Assembly (NCBI GenBank): GCA_038049695.1
Contig: CP142458.1
Location: 60,917,501 to 60,981,500, forward strand
Reading direction: 5' to 3'
Length of the DNA: 64,000 bases
From: Cinnamomum chago
Lineage: Eukaryota; Streptophyta; Magnoliopsida; Laurales; Lauraceae
Shown here: positions 1 through 9,800 of the stretch, in pieces
How the letters are laid out: every line of letters begins with the position of its first letter
How positions within the stretch are numbered: position 1 is the first letter of the stretch
Translations under genes and position numbers: made by a program
The notes under the pieces: generated by a model
The model's input: only the letters and a program-made list of their open reading frames with translations
The model's database searches: none
Told to the model about the DNA's origin: nothing

Positions 1-13
1 ACTAAATAAAATG

Positions 14-28
14 ATTTCTTCAAGAAAT
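14..28. repeat. Short perfect palindrome with HSE-like TTCAAGAA
   Basis: ATTTCTT (14-20), C (21) and AAGAAAT (22-28) form a perfect 7 bp inverted repeat around one base. Within it TTC-AA-GAA (19-26) fits the two-unit core TTCnnGAA of a heat shock element. A full three-unit element is absent. It recurs in nearly all monomers. It is altered to AAGAGAT in M19, M31, M42 and M50 (for example near 10309 and 28017), and TTCTTC becomes TTCTAC in M88 and M91. Binding by a heat shock factor is inference only. Confidence 0.5.
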
Positions 29-46
29 AGTGTTGGAAGTTGGAAA

Positions 47-54
47 TATATAAG
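47..54 (+). promoter_or_regulatory. TATA-box-like TATATAAG, one per monomer
   Basis: TATATAAG sits at offset 47-54 and I noticed no change in it in any copy. An RNA polymerase II start 25-32 bp downstream would fall near offset 75-85, inside the purine-rich tract and close to the second ATG (79). Many satellites are transcribed, so this could be the initiation site of satellite RNA. An AT-rich repeat can also give this string by chance, so the call rests on motif and position alone. Confidence 0.3.
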
Positions 55-98
55 AGAATGAGGGAAGAGGAGAAGAAAATGGAAAAATAGGAAAAAAG
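52..98 (+). repeat. Purine-rich tract and length-variation hotspot
   Basis: About 47 bases that are almost all A and G, broken only by the T of two ATGs and of TAGG. It is the most polymorphic part of the monomer. Types seen at offset 82-90 are AAAAATAGG (commonest), AAAAAAAGG, AAAAGAAGG, AAAATAGG (one base shorter; M78, M79, M85, M86, M96, M101, M109), ATGAAAAAATATG (M81, M88, M91) and AATAGTAAAA (M105). A separate change GAAGAAAATGG to GAACAAAATGG marks M36, M38, M40, M46, M48, M52, M54, M58 and M69. The strand asymmetry could favour triplex or slipped structures; that is inference. Confidence 0.8.
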
Positions 99-134
99 TT
101 ACAAAAAATCAAGGTTTTTGGACATTACTCCATC

Positions 135-173
135 TCGGCCGATATTTTCAGAGATATCGGTAATATCGGCCGA
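135..173. repeat. Core hairpin 1: 12 bp inverted repeat of the CGGCCG motif
   Basis: TCGGCCGATATT (135-146) and AATATCGGCCGA (162-173) are perfect reverse complements separated by 15 bases. Each arm contains the six-base palindrome CGGCCG (136-141 and 167-172), 31 bp apart, about three helical turns. An 11 bp direct repeat ATCGGTAATAT (156-166 and 173-183) overlaps it, a trace of expansion of a shorter motif. The arms are intact in nearly all copies. TTTTCAGAG in the loop becomes TTTTCAAAG in M78, M79, M85, M86, M96 and M101, and TATATTCAG in M65, M77 and M84. The change CTCGG to CCCGG just 5' of the left arm marks M64, M76, M83, M105 and M108. Confidence 0.85.
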
Positions 174-192
174 TCGGTAATATTTTACCGAT
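173..192. repeat. Core hairpin 2: 8 bp stem, 4-base loop
   Basis: ATCGGTAA (173-180), loop TATT, then TTACCGAT (185-192), a perfect inverted repeat that abuts hairpin 1 and shares its base 173. The only change I noticed is TTACCGTT in M7, M17 and M29 (near 3619, 9334 and 16190), inherited as one HOR position. A G/C-bearing stem with a 4-base loop could extrude as a cruciform or fold in a transcript. Confidence 0.85.
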
Positions 193-236
193 TCGGTATT
201 GCTACAAAATATCGTCGTAGTATGGGCTGATATCGA

Positions 237-260
237 TTCATATCGGCCGGTGAATATGAA
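237..260. repeat. Core hairpin 3: TTCATAT/ATATGAA around the third CGGCCG
   Basis: TTCATAT (237-243) pairs with ATATGAA (254-260), leaving a 10-base loop that holds the third CGGCCG (244-249) and a CCGG (247-250). In M32, M43 and M98 GAATATGAA reads GAATATTAA, which breaks one pair. Just upstream GGGCTGAT reads GGGCAGAT in M2, M7, M8, M17, M20, M29 and M73. Confidence 0.7.
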
Positions 261-410
261 CGGGTATTAATTGAGATTTTAAACCATAATCACACTTACT
301 CATTAAGCTATTAGTATTTACTATTTAGTATCATAAATACTTCAACAATTTTTTTAAAAGTAGAAGATTAAAAAAAACCATATTTCAACACAAAAAATCA
401 TGTTTATAAG

Positions 411-439
411 TAGATCTAGCATGAAAGTGTGTAGATCTA
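411..439. repeat. Paired TAGATCTA palindromes, 21 bp apart
   Basis: GTAGATCTA occurs at 410-418 and 431-439. The 8 bp palindromes TAGATCTA (411-418 and 432-439) are centred 21 bp apart, two helical turns, so both faces would line up for a dimeric protein. Between them lies GCATGAAAGTGTG. The left copy is broken in some monomers (AGATTTAG in M74, M81, M96, M101, M110; AGATGTAG in M78, M79, M85, M86, M99, M108, M109), while I found the right copy intact everywhere. A binding role is inference. Confidence 0.7.
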
Positions 440-508
440 AGTGAATAACACAACACAAACCCAAAAGTGACATGCCAATGATCGTTTCATTCATTTCTAT
501 GCTTTATC

Positions 509-549
509 TAAAAATAAAAAATAAAAAAAATACATAATAGTAAAAATAA
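509..549 (+). repeat. A-rich polymorphic tail
   Basis: A run of TAAAAATAAAAAATAAAAAAAA followed by one of several class markers: ATACATAATAGT (commonest), ACACATAATAGAAA (block 1 and the ends of block 2 units), ACACATAATAGT (M61, M67, M69, M71, M89, M92, M98, M106, M112) and ACTCAAAATAGT (M2, M5, M13, M15, M25, M27). One-offs include CTCATAATAG (M59), AAGACATAATAG (M101) and ACAAATAATAG (M103). Replication slippage alone would change run length; here run length is nearly constant and the markers are inherited by HOR position. Confidence 0.75.
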
Positions 550-2287
550 GGGAGTTAATTTGATTTTCTCTTACTAAATAAAATGATTTCTTCAAGAAAT
601 AGTGTTGGAAGTTGGAAATATATAAGAGAATGAGGGAAGAGGAGAAGAAAATGGAAAAATAGGAAAAAAGTTACAAAAAATCAAGGTTTTTGGACATTAC
701 TCCATCTCGGCCGATATTTTCAGAGATATCGGTAATATCGGCCGATCGGTAATATTTTACCGATTCGGTATTGCTACAAAATATCGTCGTAGTATGGGCA
801 GATATCGATTCATATCGGCCGGTGAATATGAACGGGTATTAATTGAGATTTTAAACCATAATCACACTTACTCATTAAGCTATTAGTATTTACTATTTAG
901 TATCATAAATACTTCAACAATTTTTTTAAAAGTAGAAGATTAAAAAAAACCATTTTTCAACACAAAAAATCATGTTTATAAGTAGATCTAGCATGAAAGT
1001 GTGTAGATCTAAGTGAATAACACAACACAAACCCAAAAGTGACATGCCAATGATCGTTTCATTCATTTCTATGCTTTATCTAAAAATAAAAAATAAAAAA
1101 AACTCAAAATAGTAAAAATAAGGGAGTTAATTTGATTTTCTCTTACTAAATAAAATGATTTCTTCAAGAAATAGTGTTGGAAGTTGGAAATATATAAGAG
1201 AATGAGGGAAGAGGAGAAGAAAATGGAAAAAAAGGAAAAAAGTTACAAAAAATCAAGGTTTTTGGAATTACTCCATCTCGGCCGATATTTTCAGAGATAT
1301 CGGTAATATCGGCCGATCGGTAATATTTTACCGATTCGGTATTGCTACAAAATATCGTCGTAGTATGGGCTGATATCGATTCATATCGGCCGGTGAATAT
1401 GAACGGGTATTAATTGAGATTTTAAACCATAATCACACTTACTCATTAAGCTATTAGTATTTACTATTTAGTATCATAAATACTTCAACAATTTTTTTAA
1501 AAGTAGAAGATTAAAAAAAACCATTTTTCAACACAAAAAATCATGTTTATAAGTAGATCTAGCATGAAAGTGTGTAGATCTAAGTGAATAACACAACACA
1601 AACCCAAAAGTGACATGCCAATGATCGTTTCATTCATTTCTATGCTTTATCTAAAAATAAAAAATAAAAAAAATACATAATAGTAAAAATAAGGGAGTTA
1701 ATTTGATTTTCTCTTACTAAATAAAATGATTTCTTCAAGAAATAGTGTTGGAAGTTGGAAATATATAAGAGAATGAGGGAAGAGGAGAAGAAAATGGAAA
1801 AATAGGAAAAAAGTTACAAAAAATCAAGGTTTTTGGACATTACTCCATCTCGGCCGATATTTTCAGAGATATCGGTAATATCGGCCGATCGGTAATATTT
1901 TACCGATTCGGTATTGCTACAAAATATCGTCGTAGTATGGGCTGATATCGATTCATATCGGCCGGTGAATATGAACGGGTATTAATTGAGATTTTAAACC
2001 ATAATCACACTTACTCATTAAGCTATTAGTATTTACTATTTAGTATCATAAATACTTCAACAATTTTTTTAAAAGTAGAAGATTAAAAAAAACCATATTT
2101 CAACACAAAAAATCATGTTTATAAGTAGATCTAGCATGAAAGTGTGTAGATCTAAGTGAATAACACAACACAAACCCAAAAGTGACATGCCAATGATCGT
2201 TTCATTCATTTCTATGCTTTATCTAAAAATAAAAAATAAAAAAAACACATAATAGAAAAAATAAGGGAGTTAATTTGATTTTCTCTT

Positions 2288-5200
2288 ACTAAATAAAATG
2301 ATTTCTTCAAGAAATAGTGTTGGAAGTTGGAAATATATAAGAGAATGAGGGAAGAGGAGAAGAAAATGGAAAAGAAGGAAAAAAGTTACAAAAAATCAAG
2401 GTTTTTGGAATTACTCCATCTCGGCCGATATTTTCAGAGATATCGGTAATATCGGCCGATCGGTAATATTTTACCGATTCGGTATTGCTACAAAATATCG
2501 TCGTAGTATGGGCTGATATCGATTCATATCGGCCGGTGAATATGAACGGGTATTAATTGAGATTTTAAACCATAATCACACTTACTCATTAAGCTATTAG
2601 TATTTACTATTTAGTATCATAAATACTTCAACAATTTTTTTAAAAGTAGAAGATTAAAAAAAACCATTTTTCAACACAAAAAATCATGTTTATAAGTAGA
2701 TCTAGCATGAAAGTGTGTAGATCTAAGTGAATAACACAACACAAACCCAAAAGTGACATGCCAATGATCGTTTCATTCATTTCTATGCTTTATCTAAAAA
2801 TAAAAAATAAAAAAAACTCAAAATAGTAAAAATAAGGGAGTTAATTTGATTTTCTCTTACTAAATAAAATGATTTCTTCAAGAAATAGTGTTGGAAGTTG
2901 GAAATATATAAGAGAATGAGGGAAGAGGAGAAGAAAATGGAAAAATAGGAAAAAAGTTACAAAAAATCAAGGTTTTTGGAATTACTCCATCTCGGCCGAT
3001 ATTTTCAGAGATATCGGTAATATCGGCCGATCGGTAATATTTTACCGATTCGGTATTGCTACAAAATATCGTCGTAGTATGGGCTGATATCGATTCATAT
3101 CGGCCGGTGAATATGAACGGGTATTAATTGAGATTTTAAACCATAATCACACTTACTCATTAAGCTATTAGTATTTACTATTTAGTATCATAAATACTTC
3201 AACAATTTTTTTAAAAGTAGAAGATTAAAAAAAACCATTTTTCAACACAAAAAATCATGTTTATAAGTAGATCTAGCATGAAAGTGTGTAGATCTAAGTG
3301 AATAACACAACACAAACCCAAAAGTGACATGCCAATGATCATTTCATTCATTTCTAGGCTTTATCTAAAAATAAAAAATAAAAAAAATACATAATAGTAA
3401 AAATAAGGGAGTTAATTTGATTTTCTCTTACTAAATAAAATGATTTCTTCAAGAAATAGTGTTGGAAGTTGGAAATATATAAGAGAATGAGGGAAGAGGA
3501 GAAGAAAATGGAAAAATAGGAAAAAAGTTACAAAAAATCAAGGTTTTTGGACATTACTCCATCTCGGCCGATATTTTCAGAGATATCGGTAATATCGGCC
3601 GATCGGTAATATTTTACCGTTTCGGTATTGCTACAAAATATCGTCGTAGTATGGGCAGATATCGATTCATATCGGCCGGTGAATATGAACGGGTATTAAT
3701 TGAGATTTTAAACCATAATCACACTTACTCATTAAGCTATTAGTATTTACTATTTAGTATCATAAATACTTCAACAATTTTTTTAAAAGTAGAAGATTAA
3801 AAAAAACCATATTTCAACACAAAAAATCATGTTTATAAGTAGATCTAGCATGAAAGTGTGTAGATCTAAGTGAATAACACAACACAAACCCAAAAGTGAC
3901 ATGCCAATGATCGTTTCATTCATTTCTATGCTTTATCTAAAAATAAAAAATAAAAAAAACACATAATAGAAAAAATAAGGGAGTTAATTTGATTTTCTCT
4001 TACTAAATAAAATGATTTCTTCAAGAAATAGTGTTGGAAGTTGGAAATATATAAGAGAATGAGGGAAGAGGAGAAGAAAATGGAAAAAAAGGAAAAAAGT
4101 TACAAAAAATCAAGGTTTTTGGAATTACTCCATCTCGGCCGATATTTTCAGAGATATCGGTAATATCGGCCGATCGGTAATATTTTACCGATTCGGTATT
4201 GCTACAAAATATCGTCGTAGTATGGGCAGATATCGATTCATATCGGCCGGTGAATATGAACGGGTATTAATTGAGATTTTAAACCATAATCACACTTACT
4301 CATTAAGCTATTAGTATTTACTATTTAGTATCATAAATACTTCAACAATTTTTTTAAAAGTAGAAGATTAAAAAAAACCATTTTTCAACACAAAAAATCA
4401 TGTTTATAAGTAGATCTAGCATGAAAGTGTGTAGATCTAAGTGAATAACACAACACAAACCCAAAAGTGACATGCCAATGATCGTTTCATTCATTTCTAT
4501 GCTTTATCTAAAAATAAAAAATAAAAAAAATACATAATAGTAAAAATAAGGGAGTTAATTTGATTTTCTCTTACTAAATAAAATGATTTCTTCAAGAAAT
4601 AGTGTTGGAAGTTGGAAATATATAAGAGAATGAGGGAAGAGGAGAAGAAAATGGAAAAATAGGAAAAAAGTTACAAAAAATCAAGGTTTTTGGACATTAC
4701 TCCATCTCGGCCGATATTTTCAGAGATATCGGTAATATCGGCCGATCGGTAATATTTTACCGATTCGGTATTGCTACAAAATATCGTCGTAGTATGGGCT
4801 GATATCGATTCATATCGGCCGGTGAATATGAACGGGTATTAATTGAGATTTTAAACCATAATCACACTTACTCATTAAGCTATTAGTATTTACTATTTAG
4901 TATCATAAATACTTCAACAATTTTTTTAAAAGTAGAAGATTAAAAAAAACCATATTTCAACACAAAAAATCATGTTTATAAGTAGATCTAGCATGAAAGT
5001 GTGTAGATCTAAGTGAATAACACAACACAAACCCAAAAGTGACATGCCAATGATCGTTTCATTCATTTCTATGCTTTATCTAAAAATAAAAAATAAAAAA
5101 AACACATAATAGAAAAAATAAGGGAGTTAATTTGATTTTCTCTTACTAAATAAAATGATTTCTTCAAGAAATAGTGTTGGAAGTTGGAAATATATAAGAG

Positions 5201-6859
5201 AATGAGGGAAGAGGAGAAGAAAATGGAAAAAAAGGAAAAAAGTTACAAAAAATCAAGGTTTTTGGAATTACTCCATCTCGGCCGATATTTTCAGAGATAT
5301 CGGTAATATCGGCCGATCGGTAATATTTTACCGATTCGGTATTGCTACAAAATATCGTCGTAGTATGGGCTGATATCGATTCATATCGGCCGGTGAATAT
5401 GAACGGGTATTAATTGAGATTTTAAACCATAATCACACTTACTCATTAAGCTATTAGTATTTACTATTTAGTATCATAAATACTTCAACAATTTTTTTAA
5501 AAGTAGAAGATTAAAAAAAACCATTTTTCAACACAAAAAATCATGTTTATAAGTAGATCTAGCATGAAAGTGTGTAGATCTAAGTGAATAACACAACACA
5601 AACCCAAAAGTGACATGCCAATGATCGTTTCATTCATTTCTATGCTTTATCTAAAAATAAAAAATAAAAAAAATACATAATAGTAAAAATAAGGGAGTTA
5701 ATTTGATTTTCTCTTACTAAATAAAATGATTTCTTCAAGAAATAGTGTTGGAAGTTGGAAATATATAAGAGAATGAGGGAAGAGGAGAAGAAAATGGAAA
5801 AATAGGAAAAAAGTTACAAAAAATCAAGGTTTTTGGACATTACTCCATCTCGGCCGATATTTTCAGAGATATCGGTAATATCGGCCGATCGGTAATATTT
5901 TACCGATTCGGTATTGCTACAAAATATCGTCGTAGTATGGGCTGATATCGATTCATATCGGCCGGTGAATATGAACGGGTATTAATTGAGATTTTAAACC
6001 ATAATCACACTTACTCATTAAGCTATTAGTATTTACTATTTAGTATCATAAATACTTCAACAATTTTTTTAAAAGTAGAAGATTAAAAAAAACCATATTT
6101 CAACACAAAAAATCATGTTTATAAGTAGATCTAGCATGAAAGTGTGTAGATCTAAGTGAATAACACAACACAAACCCAAAAGTGACATGCCAATGATCGT
6201 TTCATTCATTTCTATGCTTTATCTAAAAATAAAAAATAAAAAAAATACATAATAGTAAAAATAAGGGAGTTAATTTGATTTTCTCTTACTAAATAAAATG
6301 ATTTCTTCAAGAAATAGTGTTGGAAGTTGGAAATATATAAGAGAATGAGGGAAGAGGAGAAGAAAATGGAAAAATAGGAAAAAAGTTACAAAAAATCAAG
6401 GTTTTTGGACATTACTCCATCTCGGCCGATATTTTCAGAGATATCGGTAATATCGGCCGATCGGTAATATTTTACCGATTCGGTATTGCTACAAAATATC
6501 GTCGTAGTATGGGCTGATATCGATTCATATCGGCCGGTGAATATGAACGGGTATTAATTGAGATTTTAAACCATAATCACACTTACTCATTAAGCTATTA
6601 GTATTTACTATTTAGTATCATAAATACTTCAACAATTTTTTTAAAAGTAGAAGATTAAAAAAAACCATATTTCAACACAAAAAATCATGTTTATAAGTAG
6701 ATCTAGCATGAAAGTGTGTAGATCTAAGTGAATAACACAACACAAACCCAAAAGTGACATGCCAATGATCGTTTCATTCATTTCTATGCTTTATCTAAAA
6801 ATAAAAAATAAAAAAAACACATAATAGAAAAAATAAGGGAGTTAATTTGATTTTCTCTT
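2288..6859 (+). repeat. Block 1 HOR copy lacking four monomer types (M5-M12)
   Basis: Starts are 2288, 2859, 3430, 4002, 4573, 5145, 5716 and 6288. In order they match HOR positions 3, 4, 5, 8, 9, 10, 11 and 12 of the complete copy at 6860. M6 has the linked changes GATCATTT and TTCTAGGC (3341-3358). M7 has TTACCGTT with GGGCAGAT. Positions 1-2 and 6-7 are absent. As a result the M6 marker returns after 5714 bp (10 monomers) at 9055, but after 6856 bp (12 monomers) the next time, at 15911. Confidence 0.85.
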
Positions 6860-9800
6860 ACTAAATAAAATGATTTCTTCAAGAAATAGTGTTGGAAGTT
6901 GGAAATATATAAGAGAATGAGGGAAGAGGAGAAGAAAATGGAAAAGAAGGAAAAAAGTTACAAAAAATCAAGGTTTTTGGAATTACTCCATCTCGGCCGA
7001 TATTTTCAGAGATATCGGTAATATCGGCCGATCGGTAATATTTTACCGATTCGGTATTGCTACAAAATATCGTCGTAGTATGGGCTGATATCGATTCATA
7101 TCGGCCGGTGAATATGAACGGGTATTAATTGAGATTTTAAACCATAATCACACTTACTCATTAAGCTATTAGTATTTACTATTTAGTATCATAAATACTT
7201 CAACAATTTTTTTAAAAGTAGAAGATTAAAAAAAACCATTTTTCAACACAAAAAATCATGTTTATAAGTAGATCTAGCATGAAAGTGTGTAGATCTAAGT
7301 GAATAACACAACACAAACCCAAAAGTGACATGCCAATGATCGTTTCATTCATTTCTATGCTTTCTCTAAAAATAAAAAATAAAAAAAACTCAAAATAGTA
7401 AAAATAAGGGAGTTAATTTGATTTTCTCTTACTAAATAAAATGATTTCTTCAAGAAATAGTGTTGGAAGTTGGAAATATATAAGAGAATGAGGGAAGAGG
7501 AGAAGAAAATGGAAAAATAGGAAAAAAGTTACAAAAAATCAAGGTTTTTGGAATTACTCCATCTCGGCCGATATTTTCAGAGATATCGGTAATATCGGCC
7601 GATCGGTAATATTTTACCGATTCGGTATTGCTACAAAATATCGTCGTAGTATGGGCTGATATCGATTCATATCGGCCGGTGAATATGAACGGGTATTAAT
7701 TGAGATTTTAAACCATAATCACACTTACTCATTAAGCTATTAGTATTTACTATTTAGTATCATAAATACTTCAACAATTTTTTTAAAAGTAGAAGATTAA
7801 AAAAAACCATATTTCAACACAAAAAATCATGTTTATAAGTAGATCTAGCATGAAAGTGTGTAGATCTAAGTGAATAACACAACACAAACCCAAAAGTGAC
7901 ATGCCAATGATCGTTTCATTCATTTCTATGCTTTATCTAAAAATAAAAAATAAAAAAAACACATAATAGAAAAAATAAGGGAGTTAATTTGATTTTCTCT
8001 TACTAAATAAAATGATTTCTTCAAGAAATAGTGTTGGAAGTTGGAAATATATAAGAGAATGAGGGAAGAGGAGAAGAAAATGGAAAAGAAGGAAAAAAGT
8101 TACAAAAAATCAAGGTTTTTGGAATTACTCCATCTCGGCCGATATTTTCAGAGATATCGGTAATATCGGCCGATCGGTAATATTTTACCGATTCGGTATT
8201 GCTACAAAATATCGTCGTAGTATGGGCTGATATCGATTCATATCGGCCGGTGAATATGAACGGGTATTAATTGAGATTTTAAACCATAATCACACTTACT
8301 CATTAAGCTATTAGTATTTACTATTTAGTATCATAAATACTTCAACAATTTTTTTAAAAGTAGAAGATTAAAAAAAACCATTTTTCAACACAAAAAATCA
8401 TGTTTATAAGTAGATCTAGCATGAAAGTGTGTAGATCTAAGTGAATAACACAACACAAACCCAAAAGTGACATGCCAATGATCGTTTCATTCATTTCTAT
8501 GCTTTATCTAAAAATAAAAAATAAAAAAAACTCAAAATAGTAAAAATAAGGGAGTTAATTTGATTTTCTCTTACTAAATAAAATGATTTCTTCAAGAAAT
8601 AGTGTTGGAAGTTGGAAATATATAAGAGAATGAGGGAAGAGGAGAAGAAAATGGAAAAATAGGAAAAAAGTTACAAAAAATCAAGGTTTTTGGAATTACT
8701 CCATCTCGGCCGATATTTTCAGAGATATCGGTAATATCGGCCGATCGGTAATATTTTACCGATTCGGTATTGCTACAAAATATCGTCGTAGTATGGGCTG
8801 ATATCGATTCATATCGGCCGGTGAATATGAACGGGTATTAATTGAGATTTTAAACCATAATCACACTTACTCATTAAGCTATTAGTATTTACTATTTAGT
8901 ATCATAAATACTTCAACAATTTTTTTAAAAGTAGAAGATTAAAAAAAACCATTTTTCAACACAAAAAATCATGTTTATAAGTAGATCTAGCATGAAAGTG
9001 TGTAGATCTAAGTGAATAACACAACACAAACCCAAAAGTGACATGCCAATGATCATTTCATTCATTTCTAGGCTTTATCTAAAAATAAAAAATAAAAAAA
9101 ATACATAATAGTAAAAATAAGGGAGTTAATTTGATTTTCTCTTACTAAATAAAATGATTTCTTCAAGAAATAGTGTTGGAAGTTGGAAATATATAAGAGA
9201 ATGAGGGAAGAGGAGAAGAAAATGGAAAAATAGGAAAAAAGTTACAAAAAATCAAGGTTTTTGGACATTACTCCATCTCGGCCGATATTTTCAGAGATAT
9301 CGGTAATATCGGCCGATCGGTAATATTTTACCGTTTCGGTATTGCTACAAAATATCGTCGTAGTATGGGCAGATATCGATTCATATCGGCCGGTGAATAT
9401 GAACGGGTATTAATTGAGATTTTAAACCATAATCACACTTACTCATTAAGCTATTAGTATTTACTATTTAGTATCATAAATACTTCAACAATTTTTTTAA
9501 AAGTAGAAGATTAAAAAAAACCATATTTCAACACAAAAAATCATGTTTATAAGTAGATCTAGCATGAAAGTGTGTAGATCTAAGTGAATAACACAACACA
9601 AACCCAAAAGTGACATGCCAATGATCGTTTCATTCATTTCTATGCTTTATCTAAAAATAAAAAATAAAAAAAACACATAATAGAAAAAATAAGGGAGTTA
9701 ATTTGATTTTCTCTTACTAAATAAAATGATTTCTTCAAGAAATAGTGTTGGAAGTTGGAAATATATAAGAGAATGAGGGAAGAGGAGAAGAAAATGGAAA

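Larger units (their letters stand above)
1..572 (+). repeat. Reference monomer M1 (572 bp) and its internal map
   Basis: M1 serves as the map for all copies; add the start of another monomer to its offset, minus one, allowing for the 1-base indels. Offsets: 14-28 short palindrome; 47-54 TATATAAG; 52-98 purine-rich tract with two ATGs at 58 and 79; 119-125 long/short indel site; 135-262 CpG-dense core with hairpins; 263-360 AT-rich, almost invariant segment; 368-385 A-run and CCATATTT/CCATTTTT polymorphism; 411-439 paired TAGATCTA palindromes; 440-500 nearly invariant segment; 509-549 A-rich polymorphic tail; 550-572 invariant junction. GC is 167/572, about 29%, but about 41% in 121-240. No 180-190 bp sub-period was visible inside it. 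M1 carries the markers AAATAGG, GGACATT, GGGCTGAT, CCATATTT and ATACATAATAGT. Confidence 0.95.
1..2287 (+). repeat. Block 1 left edge: M1-M4, incomplete HOR
   Basis: Monomer starts are 1, 573, 1145 and 1716. By their markers M1, M3 and M4 match positions 11, 10 and 12 of the 12-monomer HOR described at 6860. M2 joins a 5' half with GGACATT and GGGCAGAT to a 3' half with ACTCAAAATAGT, a combination seen nowhere else here, so it is probably a recombinant. The unit to which these belong starts outside the window. Confidence 0.75.

Noticed and set aside
30-60. TGTTGGAAGTTGG followed by TATATAAG, recalling the start of a copia-type LTR
   Set aside because: There is no primer binding site, no target-site duplication, no matching CA end and no internal element anywhere. 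The resemblance is a few bases. An LTR ancestry for the satellite cannot be excluded but is not supported.
237-265. Possible CENP-B box around GAACGGGT
   Set aside because: The human consensus needs TTCG and A at fixed distances before CGGG. Here the A position is G and the TTCG does not align, so only the CGGG part matches.
505-549. AATAAA strings in the A-rich tail as polyadenylation signals
   Set aside because: AATAAA is expected by chance in a run of A with single T interruptions, and there is no gene to terminate.
1202-1306. A 34-codon open frame from the first ATG of M3, lysine- and arginine-rich, present in AAAAAAAGG/GGAATT monomers
   Set aside because: In the commonest type the frame stops after 10 codons at TAG, and the GGACATT indel shifts it in others. 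It lies in a low-complexity purine tract, has no relation to a known family that I recognise, and its variation looks neutral. It is not a gene.
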